From the IMG/VR virus record IMGVR_UViG_3300010883_019285, positions 1 to 42,815 of that record: a stretch of DNA of 42,815 nt; one strand, 5' to 3'. The position numbers were made by a program, and so were the translations under genes. Source of the stretch: a virus. The notes under the pieces are model-generated. The model was not told where the DNA came from, did no database searches, and saw only the letters and a list, made by a program, of their open reading frames with translations. Shown in pieces: positions 8,701 through 16,638 of the stretch (within the stretch, counting starts at the first letter, position 1; each line of letters begins with the position of its first letter).

Positions 8701-10739
8701 CAGAGACAGATCCGGATAGTATCGGTGCTGCTATACGTGGCGAAAGAGATTCAACAGCCGGCTCAAATATGGCTTTGCACGATACGAATCTTACGTTTGC
8801 AACAAACGATGGTGGCGATGGTGGTCTTACGGAAAGAATGAGAATTACTCATGACGGAATTGTTGAGATCGCCGGTGGTACATTAGCGTTTGGTAATGGT
8901 CAAAATGCAGCAATTGACGTTTCAGACGTTTCAGGTACAGACACCGCCGGAAAAACATTAAGCATTCTCGGAGGAGCATCAACCGGTACAGGCGCCGGCG
9001 GCCAAATCGAATTTAAAGTTACGCCGCCAGCAGGATCTACAGGGGCAGGGGTTAATTCTCATCTAACACTGTTAACACTTCCATCAACCGGAGTTGCAAC
9101 GTTCGCAGGGTCAATTCAGATACCTAACGGCGAAAGTCTTAAAAATGGCGATGGTGAAAGCGTTATTACAATTGATGCAAATCAAAATGTAACAGTCTTG
9201 GGCGATCTTACAGTCGCAGGAAACGATATAAAAGACGCCAGCGGTAATACGGCATTAACGTTCGATGGAACCTCCGGTAATATTACCAACGCTGTAACAT
9301 TTAGTGGTACTCAAATACCAGTGTTTTCCGGAAATAACGGCGTTAAGTTTGCCAATAATTTAATTCACGATGGCGACACAGATACTAAGATCGCCTTTAC
9401 TACGGATCAAATAGATTTTACGGCTGGTGGAGTCGCGTTTATGATATTAGACGAAGACACACAGAATAAAGTCGTATTTAACGAAGGCGGAGTCGACGTT
9501 GATTTTAGGATTGAATCTAGTAACGAAGATCATATGTTCTTTGTCGATGGCGCTACAGATCGTATAGGTATAGGGATCGCAGCGCCATCGACAACAGTTG
9601 AAATTAAAGGCGCCACGGCAGATCAAACTACACTTCAATTAAAAGATTCAGCAAGCTCTGATGTTATAGTTAAAATGTATCACTTGTCTGGTGAAGATGA
9701 TGGCATAATCGATGTGCTTGCCAACAACGTTGTTACTGCAAGGATTAACTCAAACGGAGTATCGATGCTCGGCGGTGACGGGGGCTCTGCGGCTGCAGAA
9801 CCTGGTCTGTTGATCGTCCGTCGAGATTCATCAACTGCTGCCGATGACTTATTAGGCGCAATTGGTTTTGATTCATCCGATGGGAATGTACCATCATCTG
9901 TTCTAGAGGCATCTGCATTTATCGCAGCATATGCAGCAGAAGACCACTCCGCCAACGACAAAGGAGGATATCTCTCATTAGGACTTTCGATTATCGACGA
10001 AAACGATGATGTTGCTTCCACAGAAATAATGAGAATCACCGGTGAAGGTGCCATTATCACAGGAAATGATGGTGGTGATGCTGCCCTTAAGGTTATAGGG
10101 CGATCTAGTGGCGCACATCCATTAGTTAAAATTATAAGTAACGATACTGAAATGGACGCTAACCAAGCGTTACTTGAAATAAATAGTGAAGATACAACAA
10201 TGGGCTCTGATAATTTCTGGGTTGAGTTTACACAAGGCGGAGGCTCTACAATCGTAGGCTCTATTAACTCTGAAGTCGCCTATACTACATTTACGGGACA
10301 GCATCCAACAAAATTGCTAAATAATCAGATCCCAGCCGAAGGATCAATTATAATATCAACAGGTAACGTACTCCATCGCGATGGAATATCAAATGCTTGG
10401 GTTGAAACAACCACAACAACAAAGGCAAAAGATAAAGCCGTCGTAGGAGTATATAGAGGCGCTTGGACAGACAACGGGTCAATACCAGGGCAGCTATATG
10501 TATATAACGCTATTGGTGAGGGTCAAATATTAGTTACAGATATTGGCGGAAATATAGAAGTCGGAGATTATATTTGTTCAAGTATCCGTTCTGGTCACGG
10601 TATGCTACAAGACGACGATTTACTTCACAATTATACTGTGGCAAAAGCAACAGAGGCTATTGACTGGTCGGACATCGTAATCGATGCAAGTCTTGGATTT
10701 AAATCCAAGTTAGTCGCATGCACATATCATTCAGGGTAA
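5712..10739 (+). CDS. Giant repeat-built tail fibre protein, 1,675 residues
   Basis: AGGAG precedes the ATG. The protein is a mosaic of short phage-fibre repeats rich in Ser, Gly, Asp and Thr. The GGDVVISGT/EGDVVFSGS/GGDVMFSGS motif recurs at about residues 75, 510 and 770. Three copies of an HDGDTDT...TGG unit lie near residues 407, 682 and 1216. A YadA-like stretch with SxAIG motifs covers about 554-650. MRI-type repeats (ERMRITHDG) lie in the second half. The C-terminal ~130 residues (VVGVYRG, GQILVTDIGG, GDYICSS) look like the compact end domain seen on marine phage fibres, possibly a Peptidase_G2/chaperone-type domain; that name is tentative. It likely forms a long trimeric fibre used for host recognition. 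It directly precedes the sugar island. Confidence 0.87.
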   Translation: MSKDFRIKQLRTSQIIVSGSAVGTSPSAMMYSASAATDVDGNYNADLLRNVGTDVWYFVSGSKHSVSGSARNEVVLFGGDVVISGTLFAEKQVIEVDLSQTSDLFLSGAIVLGDQSAGANTGRAGLADMILNNSGSLFMATGSLFLATRDSGTYTETVISSVTAGNGLASQLLAGVESSLNLDINSLSGSLTNSNIDTADLFAVADVSETTNESKKITLAHVAAKLAGAGLASTAGVVNTDISTLTAADIDVAADLITFHDTSGTPATKKASIGSLIYALTGSGVGRSASNKLTLDINALGADGNAGNLSDAIALADASDSNVTKKITITQLKSLVDTDTTYTAGDGLDLSGTTFSTDLKANGGLLIDSTEIAIDDSKVATLTGSDFSGVVIASNSLTASFGLHVAEYIRHIFDANTHARFQPDLLELTAGGIKAIKMLEDVANSVVEINPDSNTNLDFVVKTVSEPKMINVNAGLDYISIGDDAGIKPDMHLYVSGWNGGAAEAVHTGVTVFEGDVVFSGSLLTGGHGIIDKTSLAQNGTFGAGSANVPVASGTDAVAIGLRAKATGNYSLAIGSSETNNTDATAAHSLAIGGDDATASGAYASAIGGSGNTATGQYSVAMGRNTAVAGNYSVAIGDSLVTYDNYTTILGSSTPANAKVLLSSSLEVNQAAAFKSDLDVAEKIRHDGDTDTYLKFEADRLSNYTGGIEMLDMAYTAVNNRYVKIMKQGVIASGVTEFEGNDISFYVSGTIGSLNSSTIKGTALFGGDVMFSGSINTTQNISTSGSLVFDANTSIVRDGNDLKFDDGNNTVKTLTQLASTGDSSAFHLGVHGGSNDSKMASSASFALAGTQGADHYTENIGSDVLLYVSGGFRSDTAAFGKTASVFAGGVVFSGSADFFGATTSLIGVNALSLTGSQSLKVPLIIDGTGAVINMAAQKLSIGASLSTPDANSATLTINKNTATQAAAGNVNNEFQILLKNLDDGDNSFSGIAFDSGTETDPDSIGAAIRGERDSTAGSNMALHDTNLTFATNDGGDGGLTERMRITHDGIVEIAGGTLAFGNGQNAAIDVSDVSGTDTAGKTLSILGGASTGTGAGGQIEFKVTPPAGSTGAGVNSHLTLLTLPSTGVATFAGSIQIPNGESLKNGDGESVITIDANQNVTVLGDLTVAGNDIKDASGNTALTFDGTSGNITNAVTFSGTQIPVFSGNNGVKFANNLIHDGDTDTKIAFTTDQIDFTAGGVAFMILDEDTQNKVVFNEGGVDVDFRIESSNEDHMFFVDGATDRIGIGIAAPSTTVEIKGATADQTTLQLKDSASSDVIVKMYHLSGEDDGIIDVLANNVVTARINSNGVSMLGGDGGSAAAEPGLLIVRRDSSTAADDLLGAIGFDSSDGNVPSSVLEASAFIAAYAAEDHSANDKGGYLSLGLSIIDENDDVASTEIMRITGEGAIITGNDGGDAALKVIGRSSGAHPLVKIISNDTEMDANQALLEINSEDTTMGSDNFWVEFTQGGGSTIVGSINSEVAYTTFTGQHPTKLLNNQIPAEGSIIISTGNVLHRDGISNAWVETTTTTKAKDKAVVGVYRGAWTDNGSIPGQLYVYNAIGEGQILVTDIGGNIEVGDYICSSIRSGHGMLQDDDLLHNYTVAKATEAIDWSDIVIDASLGFKSKLVACTYHSG
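6932..9460 (+). repeat. Three-copy HDGDTDT/TGG protein repeat in the tail fibre gene
   Basis: Copies begin near 6932 (ANTHARFQPDLLELTAGG), 7758 (DGDTDTYLKFEADRL) and 9359 (DGDTDTKIAFTTDQIDFTAG). Each has the pattern Asp-Thr, Phe, Asp, Ile/Leu, then GG followed by a hydrophobic segment. They are diverged at the DNA level, so this is an old protein repeat rather than a recent tandem duplication. Confidence 0.6.
7372..7660 (+). repeat. YadA-like left-handed beta-roll repeats in the tail fibre
   Basis: Successive units carry the S-x-A-I/M-G motif (YSLAIGSS, HSLAIGG, YASAIGG, YSVAMGR, YSVAIGD) at regular spacing of about 14-22 residues. This is the head-repeat pattern of trimeric autotransporter adhesins, also seen in phage fibres. 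It predicts a trimeric beta-roll in this part of the fibre. Confidence 0.7.
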
Positions 10740-10775
10740 TTTAAATAATCTTTCTAAGTTAACTAATTGTTCATA

Positions 10776-10814
10776 TTACTGTATATTATGGTACAGTAAT
10801 GACAATTAATTGTA
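10776..10814. promoter_or_regulatory. Two adjacent inverted repeats before the sugar island
   Basis: The first is a 9-bp stem ATTACTGTA / TACAGTAAT (10776-10784 and 10793-10801) with an 8-base loop and no T tract. The second is a perfect palindrome ACAATTAATTGT (10803-10814). The 146-base gap in which they lie is the second largest in the window. Operators for dimeric proteins are a likelier role than an intrinsic terminator. Confidence 0.35.
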
Positions 10815-10844
10815 CATTACGTAAATTAATTATATATGTTTAAT

Positions 10845-10852
10845 ATAAATTA
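10845..10852 (+). promoter_or_regulatory. Weak late-promoter-like element TATAAATT
   Basis: One mismatch from the T4 late consensus TATAAATA, 34 bases before the ATG at 10886, with GAGAGA as ribosome site between. The AT-rich gap makes chance matches likely, so this is only a candidate start for transcription of the sugar island. Confidence 0.25.
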
Positions 10853-10885
10853 ACTGCGCTATAGCAAAAATAAGAGAGATATTGT

Positions 10886-12862
10886 ATGTTTGATAAAGAT
10901 CTTTTTGGTGATCAATCTAATAAAGAAATTATAATTCCACCCGGCTGCCATGTTGTTTTTGTGGCAGATCTTTTCGAAGAAGATTATGCAGGCGGAGCAG
11001 AGTTGACAACAGAGGCATTGATAAGCTCAGTACCATCTGATATTAATATTTTTAAGATTAAGGCTTCTCAAATTACAGAAAAAACAATCGAGTCTGGTTA
11101 CCAAAAATACTGGGTATTCGGTAATTTCGCTAGTTTGAATCCAAATTTAATTCCACTTATCGTTAAAAACGTAAAGTATTCAGTTTTAGAGTACGATTAT
11201 AAATTTTGCAAATATAGATCGATTGAAAAGCACGAGTATAGCACCGGATCTCCGTGCGATTGCGCTGAGAGCATGCATGGCAAAATTATTTCTGCATTCC
11301 TGCACGGAGCTAAAACAGTATTCTGGATGTCTGATGAGCAGTTAGGGAGATACACTAGTAACTATCCTTTCTTAGACGATATAAATCAAGGTTCTAGGCA
11401 GATAGTCCTCAGTTCAGTTTTTTCTAAGCGCACTTTTAAAAAGATAGATGAACTGATAAAGTTGTCTGGCAAAGAACCAAACGACACATATATTGTTTTA
11501 GGATCGGAATCGTGGATAAAGGGTAAGAAAGAATCTATTAAGTATTGCGAAGACAATAATTTAAAGTATGAAGTAGTGTGGGGATTACCTCATGACCAAT
11601 TGTTAGAAAAACTATCAAAATCAGCTGGGTTAGTTTATCTTCCGCTCGGCGGCGATACATGCCCTAGAATGGTTCTCGAGGCGCAGCTATTAAACATAAA
11701 GGTTATAGTTAATGATAACGTTCAGCACGCGAAAGAGTTCCCTTTTCAAGGAGGCGAGTTGTCTGATGTGTGGGATTATTTAACAGGGAGAGCAGAACAT
11801 TTTTGGCTAAATACAATTGACGATATGGATTGGTATCCTAGGATTTCAGGCTATACAACAACATACAATTGTGTTTCACAAACATATCCATTCGTACAAT
11901 CGATCATGTCAATGATTCCTTTTTGCGAAGAAGTAGTAGTAATGGATGGAGGCTCTACAGACGGAACATATGAAGCGTTGCTAGCCTTAGCAGAAAAAAA
12001 TCCAAAAATAGCAGTGTTCCAGAATAAAGTCGATTGGTCGGCACCCCGTGCAGCACTTGAAGACGGCCAGCAAAAAGCAAGAGCTAGAGATAAGTGCACT
12101 CAAAAGTATTGTTGGCAAATGGATGTCGATGAGATCGTTCATGAGGATCATTATACTAAAATCCATGCAATCATAAGGCAATTTCCAGTATTCGTCGATT
12201 TAATTTCCTTACCAGTTATTGAATATTGGGGAGGGTATGAAAAAGTTAGATGCGATATCAATCCATGGAAATGGAGGTTAAGTCGTAATAAACAATCAAT
12301 TACACATGGCATTCCTAAACGTTTGCAGCTAACAGATGAAGACGGGAATATGTACGCAGCACAGGGCACAGACGGTTGCGATTTAATAAACAGGGAAACA
12401 CAAGAGCCGTTACAGCATGCTAGCTTTTATACACAGGAAATGCATGATTTTAGAATTCAAGCGCTTCAAGGCGATGAGCAATCTTTAAAAGAATACAATA
12501 AGCAATTCAATATGCTAATTGACTCAGTTCCAGGCGTGTTTCATTATTCATGGTTTGATTTAGAAAGAAAGATAAAAACATATCAAAATTTCTGGCAAAA
12601 TCATTGGCAATCGCTGTATAATATAAAACAAGAAGATACACCAGAAAACAACATGTTTTTTAACAAGGCATGGTCTGACGTAACTGACGAAGATATTAAA
12701 GTACTAGCTGTCGAGCTTAAAGAAAAAATGGGCGGTTGGATATTTCATCAAAAAGTTGATTTTTCACAAAAAACACCTTACGTAACAATCGATAAAAAAC
12801 CACCTGGAATAATGAATGAAATCTCAGAAAATACTAGTAACAATTTGCAATTACAATCATAG
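10886..12862 (+). CDS. Bifunctional glycosyltransferase: GT-B domain fused to GT2 domain
   Basis: 658 residues. The first ~300 look like a GT4-type GT-B half: VVFVADLFEEDYAGGAE near the N terminus, then YVLE-like strands, and LPLGGDTCPRMVLEAQLLN as the nucleotide-sugar-binding segment. From about residue 318 there is a GT2 GT-A domain: ISGYTTTYNCVSQ, then VVVMDGGSTDGT (Met353) and the DxD-type metal site MDVDE (Asp413, Asp415), followed by a WRLSR...HGIP acceptor region. It is the first gene of the sugar island, preceded by a likely regulatory gap. The 3' end overlaps the next gene by 47 bases in another frame. Acceptor and donor cannot be told. Confidence 0.85.
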   Translation: MFDKDLFGDQSNKEIIIPPGCHVVFVADLFEEDYAGGAELTTEALISSVPSDINIFKIKASQITEKTIESGYQKYWVFGNFASLNPNLIPLIVKNVKYSVLEYDYKFCKYRSIEKHEYSTGSPCDCAESMHGKIISAFLHGAKTVFWMSDEQLGRYTSNYPFLDDINQGSRQIVLSSVFSKRTFKKIDELIKLSGKEPNDTYIVLGSESWIKGKKESIKYCEDNNLKYEVVWGLPHDQLLEKLSKSAGLVYLPLGGDTCPRMVLEAQLLNIKVIVNDNVQHAKEFPFQGGELSDVWDYLTGRAEHFWLNTIDDMDWYPRISGYTTTYNCVSQTYPFVQSIMSMIPFCEEVVVMDGGSTDGTYEALLALAEKNPKIAVFQNKVDWSAPRAALEDGQQKARARDKCTQKYCWQMDVDEIVHEDHYTKIHAIIRQFPVFVDLISLPVIEYWGGYEKVRCDINPWKWRLSRNKQSITHGIPKRLQLTDEDGNMYAAQGTDGCDLINRETQEPLQHASFYTQEMHDFRIQALQGDEQSLKEYNKQFNMLIDSVPGVFHYSWFDLERKIKTYQNFWQNHWQSLYNIKQEDTPENNMFFNKAWSDVTDEDIKVLAVELKEKMGGWIFHQKVDFSQKTPYVTIDKKPPGIMNEISENTSNNLQLQS

Positions 12863-13550
12863 TCAGTATCTTCAAGAGTCAATAGCGTCTATTCAAAATC
12901 AGACATATGAAAATTTAGATATATGTATATATGACGACGGCTCTGATGATTTAGAAAAAGTTAAATCAATATGCGAGAATTTAAAGTCTAGTGACCCAAG
13001 AATCCGAACAATCTATTCGGATTCAAACAAAGGCAAATGGCATGGCTTAAATGAATCGATAAAGTCATCTGGCGCAGAGATATGTACGTCTCACGACGCA
13101 GATGATATATCATTGAAAGACAGGCTTGAAATGCAGTATAATACTTTGACACACACAAATACCGTACATAACTTGTGCGGTTTTCACCATTGTTGGAGCG
13201 AAGACGACGTTAAATTACACAATAAAAATAGATTTAATCGTGAAACAGATATAACGGTAATAGCGCCAGAATCAGTGCTTGAGCTTGTTAAATTAGGCGC
13301 ATCTCACCCAAAAGTCAACCATTATTTTACTGGAGAATTCGAAACTGCTGGAGTTACATCAATGTTTCTTAAACCGTTTTGGGATTTAGGAATCAGATTC
13401 CAACCACCCGGGTTAGGGCTTCGAACGCTTTTATCAGAAGACTCCGACTTTAATTTCCGTATGACTACTTTGTTTCAAAGAACGTCAGTAACCGCAGAAA
13501 AGCTTTACTTATACAGAAGGAATACTTCCACAAACACGGAAGAAATATGA
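12816..13550 (+). CDS. Family 2 glycosyltransferase (GT-A)
   Basis: The N terminus KILVTICNYNHSQYLQESI, then NLDICIYDDGSDD, is the classical GT2 nucleotide-binding start, followed by the metal site SHDADD. These motifs begin inside the end of the upstream gene, so the unusually long overlap is real and the ATG at 12816 is needed to keep the first strand. At 244 residues it is a catalytic core with no membrane part. The next gene overlaps by ATGA. Donor and acceptor are unknown. Confidence 0.85.
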   Translation: MKSQKILVTICNYNHSQYLQESIASIQNQTYENLDICIYDDGSDDLEKVKSICENLKSSDPRIRTIYSDSNKGKWHGLNESIKSSGAEICTSHDADDISLKDRLEMQYNTLTHTNTVHNLCGFHHCWSEDDVKLHNKNRFNRETDITVIAPESVLELVKLGASHPKVNHYFTGEFETAGVTSMFLKPFWDLGIRFQPPGLGLRTLLSEDSDFNFRMTTLFQRTSVTAEKLYLYRRNTSTNTEEI

Positions 13551-14452
13551 TATATCATTCAAAAAAAGAAAATGTTAATAACCAATATTTAACAAATATT
13601 TTCTGTGTTGCGTTTGATAATGGTTTAAATCTGCCAGTATATCAAATCTCCCACGCAGATAATTTAGAATATAAATCAACAATTCCAGATAATGTCGACC
13701 AATATATATTAATGATTTGTGGGAATGAACATCATAAGTCAATAAGCCACTTTTTAGATGATCCAAAAGTAAAAATGGTTGTTAAAAATTATCCTAAAAT
13801 GAAAAACATATCGCCAACACCAGAAACCGCTCAAGAATACGCGGCAAAGTGTTCTCCAACAGGACACATAAAATTAATAGTAGATCCTGAACCTGAAAAC
13901 GTTATAACGATTCCATTAGGAGTTTGTAATAATTACAATCCAAATTCTTTCAACCAGAAAAGAATTCCTGGCGGATTTATAGGGCAGATCTCTGAGCTTC
14001 GAAAACAAAAAGTAGAAAACATTGCTGATTCTTTCGCCCATGATACGTGTCCATATACATGGGCTTTTTATAATGGGTTTGGACCATTTGTTCAATCAAA
14101 AGAATTCAGTTCAAAAACTAGTTTAGATAGCAAAGCATACTCAGAATTCATGTCTAGTTTCGAAACTTCTTTTGTATTCTCTGGCGCTAGCGCAGAAACA
14201 TTCAGACTGTTTGAGGCGGCATCAGCAGGCTGCATTATAGTACACGATATTTTGCCAGATGTATGGTATTATGAAAACTTACCCTATCTGCCGTTACCAA
14301 AATCTGGAGAATGCGTTTTAGGCGTTAAAGAATATATAGAGAAAAATAAAACATATCTTAAGACCGCCACTGGAAAATGGTGGCAGCAAAGCGCTAGCCC
14401 CGTAGCAGTCGGGCAAAAAATTGCTGCAACGGCAAAATTAATAGGGCTCTAA
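13547..14452 (+). CDS. Exostosin/GT-B-like glycosyltransferase
   Basis: 301 residues, started in an ATGA overlap. The C-terminal half has the GT-B sugar-nucleotide pattern FVFSGASAETFRLFEAASAG followed by CIIVHDILPDVW, as in exostosin-like or GT47-type and GT4-type enzymes. The N-terminal half has short beta-alpha repeats (IPDNVDQYILMICGNEHHKS) fitting a Rossmann acceptor domain. The exact family is uncertain. It lies in the same operon as the GT2 genes on both sides. Confidence 0.65.
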   Translation: MIYHSKKENVNNQYLTNIFCVAFDNGLNLPVYQISHADNLEYKSTIPDNVDQYILMICGNEHHKSISHFLDDPKVKMVVKNYPKMKNISPTPETAQEYAAKCSPTGHIKLIVDPEPENVITIPLGVCNNYNPNSFNQKRIPGGFIGQISELRKQKVENIADSFAHDTCPYTWAFYNGFGPFVQSKEFSSKTSLDSKAYSEFMSSFETSFVFSGASAETFRLFEAASAGCIIVHDILPDVWYYENLPYLPLPKSGECVLGVKEYIEKNKTYLKTATGKWWQQSASPVAVGQKIAATAKLIGL

Positions 14453-14453
14453 A

Positions 14454-15176
14454 ATGAAAATATTATACAAATATCCAACCCGTGATCGCCCACTCAAATT
14501 TCAAAGATGTCTAGACAGATATTATGATTACGCTACAGATTTAGATAATTCAGAGTTTGTTATTAGTGTCGACACCGATGATGACACGATGACTACAGAT
14601 GCTGCAAAACAGTATATGGATTCAAAGAAGAATCTTAAGTATTTCTATAGCGACAACACTTCAAAGATAATGGCTATTAATGCAGATATACCAACAACAG
14701 ATTGGGATATTATGGTGCTCATATCTGACGACATGATTCCAGAAATTAAAGGTTTTGACGAGATAATAAGAGCAAAAATGCTCAAGTATTATCCAGATAC
14801 TGACGGGGTTTTATGGTTCTTTGACGGCTGGAGAGAGGATTTAAATACATTATGCATCTTAGGACGAAAATATTACGATAGGTTTGGGTATATATATCAT
14901 CCATCATATGAAAGTTTTTGGTCCGACGCGGAATTTACAGAAGTAGGTACTAAATTGAACAAACAGACATATATCGATAAAGTAATTATAAGACATCTTC
15001 ATCCTGATATTGTAATGGCCGATAAAGATACTCGGATTAAGTTTGCCGAGTTTATGCCAGAATATGCAGAAGCTGGTTCTTGCGGTCACGATCAACTATG
15101 GCAAAAAAATAGTTTAGAAGGAGATCCAGATCACACAATATATTTAAATAGAAAAAAAGAAGGTTTCAACTTATGA
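14454..15176 (+). CDS. GT-A-fold glycosyltransferase
   Basis: 240 residues. It begins MKILYKYPTRDRPLKFQRCL, typical of short phage GT-A enzymes. VISVDTDDDTM provides the first acidic cluster and MVLISDDMIP the DxD-like metal site. A later HPSYESFWSDAEF segment and HLHPD may bind the sugar. The gene follows closely after the upstream one and its stop is overlapped (ATGA) by a tiny remnant reading frame at 15173. Substrate is unknown. Confidence 0.75.
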   Translation: MKILYKYPTRDRPLKFQRCLDRYYDYATDLDNSEFVISVDTDDDTMTTDAAKQYMDSKKNLKYFYSDNTSKIMAINADIPTTDWDIMVLISDDMIPEIKGFDEIIRAKMLKYYPDTDGVLWFFDGWREDLNTLCILGRKYYDRFGYIYHPSYESFWSDAEFTEVGTKLNKQTYIDKVIIRHLHPDIVMADKDTRIKFAEFMPEYAEAGSCGHDQLWQKNSLEGDPDHTIYLNRKKEGFNL

Positions 15177-15241
15177 AAATGATCATGGTATCGCAATTTC
15201 AATTGTTGGAAGCGTTATCTCGGTGTGCCTCGAGAATTTGA
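15173..15241 (+). pseudogene. Probable remnant of a decayed gene start (22 codons)
   Basis: An ATG overlaps the upstream stop as ATGA, exactly like true gene starts in this operon, and reads MKMIMVSQF, which resembles the first strand of many glycosyltransferases, before ending after 22 codons. Bases 15242-15267 have no reading frame of note. Together this looks like the 5' stub of a lost gene. A tiny functional peptide is possible but not supported. Confidence 0.35.
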
Positions 15242-15267
15242 AAATAGTAAAGGATAGTTTGTATAAA

Positions 15268-15966
15268 ATGAATGTATTATTAGCTCCTCCAAGATCCGGA
15301 TCGTGCGCTGCAGAATCAATATTAAGAATTTTGCACCCTGATATCGAAAAATGTCATTATGTTAAAGAGGAGCAAGGGTGGTTGATCTTTGATAGTGGGT
15401 TGATTCGAATACATTCTAACAAGATTTCAAATCTTTATTACCAATATCGCATGCCATTAGAGTGCGCAGCGTCTTATGCTCTTTTTGACAAATTCGAAAC
15501 ATTGCAAAGTACGGAAACTTACAGACAATGGATTAATTCGTCTAAAGGGATACATTCATTACTTTGCAAACTAGAAAAATATTTCAAATTTGGAATAAAT
15601 GTATTCAACGGCTGCGATGTTAGCAACAAAATGGTATTACACTATGACCACATGATACATAGTGTTGAAGAGTACGTTAAAGATATCCCGGAAGAATACC
15701 TAAGTAACAGAGAGTTAAAGAGAGAAGAATTAATCAAGACATCAGAAATACATCTGAATCAATCCTATGTTGAAAAAAGTCAAAGTTCTGGCGACAGTCG
15801 TTTGTTATCAAAAAACAACATATCCGCAATAGAATTGTTAAACATAGATTCTTTAGTAATATTAAAAGCTGTTTGCAGAGATTCATATCTAGACGCCATA
15901 AATTTTGAAATAGATTCGAATATTCAACGTCTAGGAGAAAACATAGGAACAATGGTCGATCCATAA
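15268..15966 (+). CDS. Sulfotransferase-like protein
   Basis: The start is taken at ATG 15268, which puts the P-loop at the very N terminus; a GTG at 15223 would add 15 residues without homologous look. Residues 6-13 (APPRSGSC) fit the 5'-phosphosulfate-binding loop of PAPS-dependent sulfotransferases, and YRMPLECAASYALFDKF fits the 3'-phosphate-binding motif with Arg and Ser placed as in the family. About 232 residues, on the short side. If active, it would transfer sulfate from PAPS to a glycan or protein in the cytoplasm. The surrounding glycosyltransferases suggest a glycan. The family is inferred from two motifs; the C-terminal half is not recognised. Confidence 0.55.
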   Translation: MNVLLAPPRSGSCAAESILRILHPDIEKCHYVKEEQGWLIFDSGLIRIHSNKISNLYYQYRMPLECAASYALFDKFETLQSTETYRQWINSSKGIHSLLCKLEKYFKFGINVFNGCDVSNKMVLHYDHMIHSVEEYVKDIPEEYLSNRELKREELIKTSEIHLNQSYVEKSQSSGDSRLLSKNNISAIELLNIDSLVILKAVCRDSYLDAINFEIDSNIQRLGENIGTMVDP

Positions 15967-15984
15967 AGAGATAGGAAAAATAAT

Positions 15985-16638
15985 ATGAAAAAATTAATAT
16001 GTTATAGTTTGTGGGGTCATGACCCTAAGTATACAATCGGCGCAATAAGAAATGCTGAACAGATCAAATCAGTATATCCAGGGTGGATTGCTAGGTTCTA
16101 TTGTGGCACATCAGTTCCTAAAGACATTATAAAAAAACTAATTGAACTAGATGCAGAGATTATCTATATGAGTGTACCAGGAGATTGGTCTGGAATGTTT
16201 TGGAGGTTCGAAGCAATCGCAGACAGCGACTGCGAAGTAATGATATCCAGGGATACAGACTCTAGGTTATCGTCTAGAGAGTCTGAAGCTGTTAATATGT
16301 GGTTACAGTCAGATAAGTTGTTTCATGTCATGAGAGATCATCCTGAGCATAACACAGAAATACTTGGCGGTATGTGGGGTGCTAGAAAACCAATATTACA
16401 AGACATGTTACAGCTAATGAAGGAATATAATAAAGGTGATTTTTGGCAGGTTGATCAAAACTTTTTAAGAGAAGTTATTTGGCCCCGGGTTTCGTATACA
16501 ACATATACTCATGATCCGTTTTTTGCAAAAGTTCCATTTCCAACGCCAAGAAAAGATTTAGAATTTATAGGTCAGGTTTGGAATGAAAACGAAGAAACTG
16601 TACAGGAACATTTAGATTTGCTTAAGGAGGCATTATAA
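15985..16638 (+). CDS. GT-A-like glycosyltransferase of a marine-virus type
   Basis: 217 residues, started after AGATAGGA. KKLICYSLWGHDPKYTIGAI begins a nucleotide-binding fold. MISRDTDSRLSSRESEAVN gives an acidic DxDxR site. LGGMWGARKP and FWQVDQNFL follow, as in short capsular or LPS glycosyltransferases. No membrane segment. The stop lies in AGGAGGCATTATAA, whose ribosome-like AGGAGG seems left over from a following gene now reduced to a remnant (16632-16712). Substrate unknown. Confidence 0.65.
   Translation: MKKLICYSLWGHDPKYTIGAIRNAEQIKSVYPGWIARFYCGTSVPKDIIKKLIELDAEIIYMSVPGDWSGMFWRFEAIADSDCEVMISRDTDSRLSSRESEAVNMWLQSDKLFHVMRDHPEHNTEILGGMWGARKPILQDMLQLMKEYNKGDFWQVDQNFLREVIWPRVSYTTYTHDPFFAKVPFPTPRKDLEFIGQVWNENEETVQEHLDLLKEAL

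Noticed and set aside
8116-10060. Several minus-strand reading frames of 60-126 codons inside the tail fibre gene
   Set aside because: They mirror the repetitive, Ser/Gly-rich coding strand, lack ribosome sites and show no recognisable motif, while the + strand protein is clearly real.
10776-10801. Intrinsic terminator of the fibre gene
   Set aside because: The stem has few G-C pairs and there is no T run after it; an operator is likelier.
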